Positions 17,194 through 24,332 of a DNA stretch of 64,000 nt are shown in pieces. The notes under the pieces are model-generated. The model saw only the letters and a program-made list of their open reading frames with translations, searched no databases and was not told the DNA's origin. Origin of the DNA: Ruminococcus albus AD2013. GTDB lineage: Bacteria > Bacillota > Clostridia > Oscillospirales > Ruminococcaceae. The stretch lies in contig NZ_JAGS01000001.1 of NCBI RefSeq assembly GCF_000526775.1, positions 682,001 to 746,000 on the forward strand. The letters are read 5' to 3'. Numbering within the stretch: the stretch's first letter is position 1; every line of letters starts with the position of its first letter. The translations under genes were made by a program, and so were the position numbers.

Positions 17194-19444
17194 CCGCTAT
17201 GCACCCTTTGTGCAGGACTTCATTTACCGCAATAACTGGGAAAGTCTGAGGGCTATTCAGGCAGCGGCCGGTGATGTGATATTCAATACCGATGACAATC
17301 TGCTGCTTACGGCTTCTACTGCTTCTGGCAAGACGGAAGCAGCCTTCTTTCCGATACTTACATTGTTTTCCGAGGATATGCCGAAGTCTGTGGGGGCTAT
17401 ATATATCGGTCCGCTGAAAGCGCTGATAAACGATCAGTTTTCCCGCCTTAACGACCTTTGTGAGGACGCGGGCATACCTGTCTGGCACTGGCACGGCGAT
17501 GTTGCGCAGTCTCATAAGGCGCGTATGATGAAGAACCCATCGGGCATATTGCAGATAACCCCCGAATCTCTTGAAGCCATGCTGATACGCCGTCATTCGG
17601 CGCTTGTGAAGCTTTTTGGCGACCTTAGATTCATCGTTATAGATGAACTTCATTCCCTTATGCGCGGTGACAGGGGCGGACAGACCTTATGCCTTATCGA
17701 GCGACTTTGCAGACAAGCAGGAGTGAATCCACGCAGGATAGGTCTTTCCGCAACGATAGGCGATCCAAAAGCAGCAGGGGAGTTCCTTTCTTACGGCACA
17801 GGCAGGCGCACATCTGTCCCGAAAATTGAAGCCAAAGGTACAAAATGGCGGCTTTCTATGGAGCATTTTTATATCAGCAGTGTTCAGGCGTCTGATGGAA
17901 AGCTTGAACAAAAGGCTCTGCCTGTGCTTGAACAGGCGACGGACAAAGCTCCCGAAAATGCCGACCCGGGAATGGGATATATTTTTGAACACACGCGGGG
18001 AAAGAAGTGTCTCGTATTTGTAAATTCCCGCGAGGAGTGTGAAGCTGTAACTACAACTCTCAGGTCATACTGCGAAGCAAAACATGAGCGCGACCGCTTT
18101 CTTATCCATCACGGAAATCTTTCCACAAGTTACCGTGAAACTGCCGAGGCTGCCATGAAAGATGATGATGTTCAGATGACTACTGTTACCACCGCCACCC
18201 TTGAACTTGGCATTGATATCGGCAGACTGGAACGCGCTTTCCAGATAGATGCACCCTTTACTGTGTCATCATTTTTGCAGAGAATGGGGCGCACAGGCAG
18301 ACGTGACCTTCCGCCCGAGATGTGGTTCGTTATCCGAGAAGATATGCCCGAACCGAGGACGATGCTTCCATCGACAGTACCGTGGAAGCTTTTGCAGGGC
18401 ATAGCGCTGGTGCAGGTATATCTCGAAGAACGCTGGGTAGAACCGCCGCGTCTGGAGAGACTGCCGTTCAGTCTGCTTTATCATCAGACCATGAGTACAT
18501 TGGCATCATGCGGCGAACTTACTCCCGCTCAACTTGCACAGCGTGTGCTGACGCTCAAATATTTCCATCGTATCTCTCCCGATGATTATAAGATACTTCT
18601 TCGCCACCTTATCGAGATCGACCATATACAGCGCACAGATGAGGGTGGGCTGATAGTTGGTCTGGCAGGGGAGAGGATAGTTAATAACTTCCGATTTTAT
18701 GCAGTATTTCAGGAGAATGAAGAGTACACTGTCAGGTGCGAATCACAGGAACTTGGTACCCTTGTTATGCCGCCTCCGGTAGGTGAAAAGATCGCTATTG
18801 CGGGTCAGGTCTGGATAGTTACCGAGCTTGACCACAAGCGGCATCTGGTCTTCTGCGAACCTGTCAAAGGTAAAGTTCCTGCATATTTCGGAGATTGCCC
18901 CGGGGATATAAACACCAAAATTCTCACCCGAATGAAGCAAGTCCTCTGCGAAGACAAGACTTATCCCTACCTTATGAAAAACGCCGCGGCGCGTCTTTCA
19001 CAGGCGAGATTTTCGGCGAGAAATTCAGGGGTAGTCTGCGAGAATCTTATCAATCTCGGCGGAGATATGTGGGCACTTTTTCCGTGGCTTGGTACTTACT
19101 CTTTCTTTGCACTTGAACGTTTCCTTAACGTAAGGTGCAGGGAAAAACTGCGAATGCGCGGTCTGGATAGCTGTCGTCCATATTTTATACAGTTCACTAT
19201 GGCGGCGGACGAATACACTTTTTTCAGCACTCTCCGTGAAGAAGCTTGCCGTCCCATCGATCCTATGGAACTTGTCTATCCCAAGGAAGTTCCGATATTT
19301 GAAAAGTATGACGAATATCTTCCTGCCGAACTTGTACGTAAAGGCTTTGCCTATGGTGTGCTCGATATCGACGGTATGCTGACTGCGGTGAACAGTTGGT
19401 GCGACAGATTTTTCGGTGACAAAAAGGAGATAATATGCTTATAG
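17180..19444 (+). CDS. sngC: Lhr/BrxHI-like DEAD/H helicase, SngC-like
   Basis: 754-residue superfamily 2 helicase. Motif I is TASTASGKTEA (44-54), motif II DELH (155-158), motif III LSATIG, and motif VI QRMGRTGRR; a long C-terminal region (about 430-754) follows as in Lhr-like helicases of BREX and related systems. Start ATG 17180 lies within the end of the small basic gene after GAAAGAGGA. The stop at 19442-19444 is 166 nt before the transposase gene; the IS element may sit directly behind it, but the C-terminus shows no clear sign of truncation. Confidence 0.88.
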   Translation: MNVFDRYAPFVQDFIYRNNWESLRAIQAAAGDVIFNTDDNLLLTASTASGKTEAAFFPILTLFSEDMPKSVGAIYIGPLKALINDQFSRLNDLCEDAGIPVWHWHGDVAQSHKARMMKNPSGILQITPESLEAMLIRRHSALVKLFGDLRFIVIDELHSLMRGDRGGQTLCLIERLCRQAGVNPRRIGLSATIGDPKAAGEFLSYGTGRRTSVPKIEAKGTKWRLSMEHFYISSVQASDGKLEQKALPVLEQATDKAPENADPGMGYIFEHTRGKKCLVFVNSREECEAVTTTLRSYCEAKHERDRFLIHHGNLSTSYRETAEAAMKDDDVQMTTVTTATLELGIDIGRLERAFQIDAPFTVSSFLQRMGRTGRRDLPPEMWFVIREDMPEPRTMLPSTVPWKLLQGIALVQVYLEERWVEPPRLERLPFSLLYHQTMSTLASCGELTPAQLAQRVLTLKYFHRISPDDYKILLRHLIEIDHIQRTDEGGLIVGLAGERIVNNFRFYAVFQENEEYTVRCESQELGTLVMPPPVGEKIAIAGQVWIVTELDHKRHLVFCEPVKGKVPAYFGDCPGDINTKILTRMKQVLCEDKTYPYLMKNAAARLSQARFSARNSGVVCENLINLGGDMWALFPWLGTYSFFALERFLNVRCREKLRMRGLDSCRPYFIQFTMAADEYTFFSTLREEACRPIDPMELVYPKEVPIFEKYDEYLPAELVRKGFAYGVLDIDGMLTAVNSWCDRFFGDKKEIICL

Positions 19445-19525
19445 TTCTTGACAATATACACATTCAATTCAATATAAATATCATTGAAAACAATGGAGCT
19501 TCCTGTAACCAAACAAATCAAGGGG

Positions 19526-19554
19526 TTGCAAAAAAGAACACCTCAGTGTAGAAT
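19526..19554 (+). promoter_or_regulatory. Candidate transposase promoter
   Basis: TTGCAA (19526-19531), 17-nt spacer, TAGAAT (19549-19554). Transcription would start near 19561, that is, inside the loop of the inverted repeat described next. Confidence 0.45.
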
Positions 19555-19605
19555 GTAAATACTGACGATGCGAAAGTTAGTAATACAAACTACAGAAAGG
19601 TGTCC
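19536..19605 (+). promoter_or_regulatory. Inverted repeat that can hide the transposase RBS
   Basis: Arm 19536-19551 (GAACACCTCAGTGTAG) can pair with 19590-19605 (CTACAGAAAGGTGTCC) in 12 of 16 positions. The 3' arm contains the AAGGTG RBS (19597-19602, 8 nt before ATG 19611). Only transcripts that begin upstream of 19536 contain both arms. Confidence 0.5.
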
Positions 19606-19610
19606 TCTAT

Positions 19611-20897
19611 ATGTATTATACACAAAATGAAAAGATTTTGCAAGTAGGAGAAGAAAAAATAATTGTCGGGATCGATGTAGGCAGCGAAAAGCACTATGCC
19701 AGAGCATTTGACTGGAGAGGGATGGAATATTCAAAGAAGGCCTATGTGTTCACAAATGACGCAGAAGGATTCGCAGGCTTTTTTGAATGGATCACCGGGA
19801 TCATGGAAAAGAGCGGAAAAGAAACCGTTATGCCGGCTATGGAGCCGACAGGACATTACTGGTTCGATCTCGCTAAGTTTATTCAGGATAACGGAATGCA
19901 GCCGGTACTGGTCAATCCGCTCCACGTTAAGCGAAGCAAAGAACTTGATGATCACCTTCCCAGCAAGAACGACAGGAAGGATCCCGAAACAATTGCGAAA
20001 CTCGTCATTGAAGGCAGATACGCTTATCCGTATATGCCTGAGGGTATATACGCCGAGCTAAGAAACGCAACCGTTCTTAGGTTTCAGGCAGAGGCAGAAC
20101 TCACACGGATCAAAAATCGCATACAGCGCTGGTTTGCGATATACTTTCCGGAGTATAAAGACGTTTACGGTAGTTTCAGTGCAGTCAGCAGTATGATGAT
20201 ACTGAAAAAAGCTGCACTGCCGTGTGACATCATAGCGCTCGGAGAGGAAAAGATCAATGAGATATGGCGTGAAGCCAAGCTGAGAGCAGTCGGTAAAAAG
20301 AGGGCTAAGACCCTGGTAGAGGCTGCAAGGCGAAGCATAGGTCATACCGAGGGACATGAAACTGCGAGGTTTGAGATAACTCTGCTGCTTGAGGACTACG
20401 ACAGACTTCAAAACCGACTTGAACAGATAATGGAGCTGATCGAAACACTGGTCAGTAAGGTGCCATATGCAAAGAAGCTGATGCAGATAAAGGGCATCGG
20501 GATAAAGACCGTATCAGGATTTATCGCAGAGGTCGGAGATGTAAGCAGATTTAATGACCCCAAGCAGATACAGAAGCTTGCAGGGCAGGCAATAGTTGCG
20601 AACAGCTCGGGCAAGCACAAAGGGCAGTCAAGGATAAGTAAGCGAGGGCGGAAGCGGCTTAGGTTTCTTCTGTTTGAGGCAGTCTTATCACTGACAGCGA
20701 CAAATCCGGAATTCAAGGAAATACATCACTATTACACAGGCAGAAAAACGAATCCGCTGAAAAAGAAACAGTCGCTGATGGTACTGTCAAACAAGCTGAT
20801 ACGAGTGTTTTATGCCATACTGAAAAGTGGTGCTGACTATGATCCTGAAAAACTGTTAAGAGACATCAGGCGTCCCGAAGAGCTGCAAGCAGCTTAA
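19611..20897 (+). CDS. IS110-family DEDD transposase
   Basis: 428 residues, usual length for the family. N-terminal RuvC-like DEDD domain with D22 (VGIDVGSEKHYARA), E78 (AMEPTGHYW) and D121/D124 (SKNDRKDPETIAKL); C-terminal Transposase_20 domain with MQIKGIGIKTVSGFIAEVG and GQSRISKRGRKRLR, which contains the candidate catalytic serine. IS110 recombinases are guided by a non-coding bridge RNA from the element. The gene looks intact. Confidence 0.93.
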   Translation: MYYTQNEKILQVGEEKIIVGIDVGSEKHYARAFDWRGMEYSKKAYVFTNDAEGFAGFFEWITGIMEKSGKETVMPAMEPTGHYWFDLAKFIQDNGMQPVLVNPLHVKRSKELDDHLPSKNDRKDPETIAKLVIEGRYAYPYMPEGIYAELRNATVLRFQAEAELTRIKNRIQRWFAIYFPEYKDVYGSFSAVSSMMILKKAALPCDIIALGEEKINEIWREAKLRAVGKKRAKTLVEAARRSIGHTEGHETARFEITLLLEDYDRLQNRLEQIMELIETLVSKVPYAKKLMQIKGIGIKTVSGFIAEVGDVSRFNDPKQIQKLAGQAIVANSSGKHKGQSRISKRGRKRLRFLLFEAVLSLTATNPEFKEIHHYYTGRKTNPLKKKQSLMVLSNKLIRVFYAILKSGADYDPEKLLRDIRRPEELQAA

Positions 20898-21250
20898 CGG
20901 GTGTAAGACCTACAAGCTGAAACTGCAGGCAGCGTCCGCCGAAAGGTGCTGCAGAGGAAGCAACACTAAGAAAACAACAAAGGATGAGCCGGCAGTCGGC
21001 AGGAATTATTACCAAGGGGCATGACCTCGAAACGGAGCTGCGCCGACGCCCTGTTATGGATAGGCAGAACGAAGGAAGTTGGGACTTCGCGTGACGAATG
21101 ATCCCGTTGGACAGAGGAGGTTTGCTGCCGTAACGGATATGGGTCGCATCAAGGCTGTCAAAACAGATCTCTCAAGACGTTTTGTTTGCCGTACCCTGAT
21201 AACGTTAAATCCGGCATTCAATGCTTTGGATCATCCATAACTTGGTTCAT
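20898..21250 (+). ncRNA. Candidate IS110/IS1111 bridge RNA region
   Basis: About 350 nt without a plausible ORF directly behind the transposase stop. It holds several small stem-loops: GCAGC...GCC-GAAA-GGT-GCTGC (about 20931-20953), GCCG-n5-CGGC (near 20988), AGGGG...CCCT (about 21016-21053) and GAAGT-n4-ACTTC (near 21075). Structured non-coding ends are where IS110-family bridge RNAs are encoded. Exact ends and guide loops are not determined. Confidence 0.45.
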
Positions 21251-21331
21251 TTCTTGAACATAACTTTATGAAATACTGAGATTTCGCGAGTATTTATGAG
21301 ATTTTACAAGATATTTTGAGGAGGTAATTAA

Positions 21332-21817
21332 ATGAAAACAGCAATCGTTTATTATTCGCTTAACGGCAACACCGAGCAGACAGCTAATAAGATAGCTGAA
21401 AAGATCGGTGCGGATCTTATCCCTGTTCGTCCTGTAAAGGCTTATCCCGATACGGGTTTTGCTAAACTTTTCTGGGGCGGAAAAAGTGTAGTAATGGGTG
21501 AAAAGCCTAAACTTCAGCCATATACTTTTGATGCTGATAAATATGATCTTATTATTTTCGGTTCTCCTGTCTGGGCTAACACTATCGCTCCACCCCTGCG
21601 CACATTCATTGTAGAAAACCTTTCTGCACTCAAAGGCAAGAAGTTTGCAGGCATTACCTGTTTCACAGCGGGCGGCGGCGACAAGGCTCTCGCTAAACTG
21701 AAAGGATATCTCGGTATCGATAGTTTAGTTGCTGAACTTTTCCTTGCCGATCCCAAGGATAAGCCCGATCCTGCCAACGAACAAAAGATCAGCGAATTCT
21801 GCGAAAAGATAAAGTAA
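21332..21817 (+). CDS. Flavodoxin-family protein
   Basis: 161 residues, cytoplasmic FMN-binding electron carrier or flavodoxin-like oxidoreductase. The FMN phosphate loop YYSLNGNTEQTA is near residues 7-18; the second FMN contact GSPVWANTIAPPLRTFI and the third CFTAGGGDKA follow. A GGAGGT RBS lies 8 nt before ATG. Its natural promoter may have been displaced by the IS upstream. Confidence 0.88.
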   Translation: MKTAIVYYSLNGNTEQTANKIAEKIGADLIPVRPVKAYPDTGFAKLFWGGKSVVMGEKPKLQPYTFDADKYDLIIFGSPVWANTIAPPLRTFIVENLSALKGKKFAGITCFTAGGGDKALAKLKGYLGIDSLVAELFLADPKDKPDPANEQKISEFCEKIK

Positions 21818-21898
21818 GGTTAAGTCATGTTATAAAGAAAGGCTGATATCTCTGATCTGAGCTCAATATCTGAACTGATCGCTTCAGCTGTTGAAGAA

Positions 21899-22321
21899 AT
21901 GGAGCGCAATGATATCCAACAGTGGGACAGCATCTATCCTGCCGATTCAGATCTCCGGGCCGATATCGAAAGCGGCACGATGACAGTAGGTATAAAGGAT
22001 GATGATATCGCTGTTATATACGTCATTAACAAAATCTTTGATGAACAGTATCGTAATGGAAACTGGCAGTATCCTGACAGTGATTTTAGTGTGATACATC
22101 GTCTTTGCGTTGCACCGAAATATCAGCACAAAGGTATTGCAGGGCATACCCTGACTCACATAGAAGACGAGCTTCGCAGGAACAGTATAGATACCGTAAG
22201 GCTCGATGTCTTTACAAAAAATCCATTTGCGCTCTCATTGTACCGTTCCAATGGCTACACTGAAGTCGGTACTGCCCATTGGCGCAAGGGCAGCTTTTTA
22301 CTTATGGAAAAACACCTATAA
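21899..22321 (+). CDS. GNAT acetyltransferase with damaged start region
   Basis: 140 residues from the first uninterrupted ATG, with the acetyl-CoA loop VAPKYQHKGIAGHTL and C-terminal FTKNPFALSLYRSNGYTEVG. The reading frame carries homologous-looking sequence further upstream (codons 21839-21898 read KADISDLSSISELIASAVEE, the usual first strand and helix of such enzymes), preceded by ATG 21827-TTA-TAA. An in-frame TAA thus sits two codons after the expected ATG. Either translation begins late and the N-terminus is shortened, or the gene is broken by a recent point change. Confidence 0.7.
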   Translation: MERNDIQQWDSIYPADSDLRADIESGTMTVGIKDDDIAVIYVINKIFDEQYRNGNWQYPDSDFSVIHRLCVAPKYQHKGIAGHTLTHIEDELRRNSIDTVRLDVFTKNPFALSLYRSNGYTEVGTAHWRKGSFLLMEKHL

Positions 22322-22329
22322 AACAAAAA

Positions 22330-22353
22330 CGCACACGTTTGAGAACGTGTGCG
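22330..22353 (-). terminator. Terminator of the suf operon
   Basis: CGCACACGTT (22330-22339) / AACGTGTGCG (22344-22353) stem; the T-rich stretch follows on the minus strand (complement of 22322-22329). It lies between convergent genes and mainly serves the minus-strand suf genes. Confidence 0.75.
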
Positions 22354-22364
22354 CTATTTGTATA

Positions 22365-23291
22365 TTATTTAAGGAATCCGTTGATTATCTGTTCCTCCGC
22401 CTCAGCCTCGGTAAGACCGAGAGTCATCAGCTTGATAAGCTGTTCACCTGCTATTTTGCCGATAGCAGCCTCGTGAACAAGTGCTGCGTCAACACTGTTC
22501 GCTTCAAGTGAGGGAACTGCCAGTATCCTGCCGTTGTCCATAATTATTGAGTCGCATTCGGTATGACCTGTGCAGGCCGCATTACCGTTCACGCAGAGGT
22601 CAAGTTTCTGATAGGAGTTATCCCTGGCAACAGATCTTGAAACAACATCAGCAGCAGAACCGTCGCCGTTGAGTGATACCTGATAGGTACTCAGTGCCTG
22701 CTGATCGCCGTGAGTCATAAGTCTTTCGCGGACATTCAGCTTAGCACCTGCCTTCAGCTCGGCGATAGTTTTTCTGTCAGTAGAGTCAACGCCCTTTATC
22801 TGCACCATTTCCATATCGACAGTGCTGTTTTCTTCCATATAGACCTCGGTAACAGGATTGAGAACTCTCTTGCCTGTTCCGTCGCCCGAACCGTAGTGCT
22901 TCTCAACGTATCTTACTTTGGAATTCTTTCCTACAAAGAATCTGTGTACGCCGTCATGCTCGGAATCCTGATTGCCGCAGTTGTCGATACCGCAGCCCGC
23001 AACTATCAGAACATCACAATCATCGCCTACGTAGAAATCGTTGTAAACAGTCTCTTTCAGACCGCTCTCACTGAGTACGACAGGTATGTGTACACTCTCG
23101 TTCTTTGTTCCCGATTTTATCTTGATGTCTATACCGCTCACATCGGTCTTGCTTACTATCTCGATGTTCGCAGTAGAATTTCTTCCCACAGATTCACCGT
23201 TGGCACGGAGATTGTAAGCACCCTCGGGTATGTCATGAAGCTCTGCGACTTCCTGTAAAAGCTGTTTCTGTACAGCGTCCATTTTCAGCAT
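22365..23291 (-). CDS. sufB: SufB/SufD-family scaffold of a minimal SUF system (SmsB-like)
   Basis: About 308 residues, much shorter than SufB (about 465) or SufD (about 430). It contains the parallel beta-helix core (VGDDCDVLIVAGCGIDNCG, RFFVGKNSKVRYVEKHYG) and the C-terminal SufBD signature (GHTECDSIIMDNGRILAVPSLEA, LVHEAAIGKIAGEQLIKLMTLGLTE). Works with SufC to assemble Fe-S clusters. ATG 23291 is preferred over ATG 23297, because GGAGG is 8 nt before the former and only 2 before the latter. No sufS or sufU follows, which matches the ancestral two-gene SMS arrangement of anaerobes. Confidence 0.87.
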   Translation of the reverse strand: MLKMDAVQKQLLQEVAELHDIPEGAYNLRANGESVGRNSTANIEIVSKTDVSGIDIKIKSGTKNESVHIPVVLSESGLKETVYNDFYVGDDCDVLIVAGCGIDNCGNQDSEHDGVHRFFVGKNSKVRYVEKHYGSGDGTGKRVLNPVTEVYMEENSTVDMEMVQIKGVDSTDRKTIAELKAGAKLNVRERLMTHGDQQALSTYQVSLNGDGSAADVVSRSVARDNSYQKLDLCVNGNAACTGHTECDSIIMDNGRILAVPSLEANSVDAALVHEAAIGKIAGEQLIKLMTLGLTEAEAEEQIINGFLK

Positions 23292-23304
23292 CTCCATCGC
23301 CTCC

Positions 23305-24036
23305 TTATTCTTCTATCTTAGGACAGATAGTCTGTGCATAATTGCTGTGCATTATCTCAGGCAGCACTTCATCAGCAGGACCTCTTCTTACAAGTTTGCC
23401 ATCTGCAAGGACAATGATCTCATCAGCTATCTTCAGAAGTCTTTCCTGATGTGAGATAACAACAACAGTCCTGTTCTTGTCAGACTTACGCATATTTTCA
23501 AATATCCTGATAAGATTATTGAAGCTCCACAGGTCGATACCTGCCTCGGGCTCATCGAATACAGCAAGCTTTACGTCTCTTGCCATAACGGTAGCTATCT
23601 CGATCCTCTTGAGCTCACCTCCTGAAAGGGAAGCGTTTACTTCACGCTTGATATAATCCTTAGCGCAGAGACCTACCTCTGAAAGATAGGAACAAGCATC
23701 GGATACTGAAAGATTCTTGCCCGCGGAGATACGCAGAAGATCAAGTACAGTCAGACCCTTGAAACGTACAGGCTGCTGAAAAGCAAAGCCTATGCCTGCC
23801 TTTGCCCTTTCGGTTATGCTCATATCGGTGATATCCGTATCATTAAAAATAAGTCTTCCGCCTGTGGGCTGAACTATGCCTGCGATTATCTTGGCAAGAG
23901 TGGATTTTCCTCCGCCGTTTGGTCCTGTTATAACAACAAACTTATTATCGGGTATCTCAAGATCTATCCCACGTATAATGTCGGAAGATTTTCCGCCGTC
24001 AACGGCGCTGAAAGAGATATTATTAAGTTTCAGCAT
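23305..24036 (-). CDS. sufC: SufC Fe-S assembly ATPase (SmsC-like)
   Basis: 243-residue ABC-type ATPase that is cytosolic and has no membrane partner. Walker A TGPNGGGKST (about 37-46), signature LSGGELKR, Walker B LAVFDEPEAGIDLWSF. The Q-loop region IGFAFQQPVRFKG is typical for SufC. It is followed closely by the SufB-like gene. Confidence 0.92.
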   Translation of the reverse strand: MLKLNNISFSAVDGGKSSDIIRGIDLEIPDNKFVVITGPNGGGKSTLAKIIAGIVQPTGGRLIFNDTDITDMSITERAKAGIGFAFQQPVRFKGLTVLDLLRISAGKNLSVSDACSYLSEVGLCAKDYIKREVNASLSGGELKRIEIATVMARDVKLAVFDEPEAGIDLWSFNNLIRIFENMRKSDKNRTVVVISHQERLLKIADEIIVLADGKLVRRGPADEVLPEIMHSNYAQTICPKIEE

Positions 24037-24222
24037 TATTATGTTTCCTTTCTATAGAAATTTTCGATAATGTATCATTCGACTCATTAGATTATTATAT
24101 CACATTATTCTGCATTTTACAATAGATTTTTTATTAATGACCTTAATTTCAAGTTGTGTTGACCTGTTAATATATTTAGCTGATTTGCCGACTTATTTAA
24201 TTATGAAATCGTATGAAAACTC

Positions 24223-24251
24223 TTGAAATTGCATGAAAAATATGGTATAAT
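24223..24251 (+). promoter_or_regulatory. Promoter of the GGDEF-EAL gene
   Basis: TTGAAA (24223-24228), 17-nt spacer, TATAAT (24246-24251). The rest of the 296-nt gap 24037-24332 is AT-rich and shows no other clear element. Confidence 0.7.
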
Positions 24252-24332
24252 ATTATATATTTGTTGCGAACACCGGAAATTGTAAAACAATTGACCGATA
24301 TTTATCGAAATATATGAAAGGGTGTGGTCTCG

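Larger units (their letters stand above)
19445..21290 (+). mobile_element. IS110-family insertion sequence (approximate limits)
   Basis: Contains one transposase gene and a long non-coding 3' part. The ends cannot be fixed: IS110 elements lack classical terminal inverted repeats and make no target duplications. The true left end lies between 19445 and about 19525, the right end between about 21200 and 21310. The long downstream rather than upstream non-coding part points to the IS1111-like subgroup. Confidence 0.7.

Noticed and set aside
14142..19444. BREX system
   Set aside because: BrxD- and BrxHI-like proteins are present, but the methylase PglX, phosphatase PglZ and BrxC are not in the window.
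20898..21250. Group II intron or tRNA-like RNA in the non-coding part of the IS
   Set aside because: No domain V-type hairpin, no reverse transcriptase and no tRNA cloverleaf; the position fits an IS110 RNA better.
22710..23258. Plus-strand ORF of 182 codons
   Set aside because: Antisense to the SufB-like gene, no RBS, and no recognisable domain.
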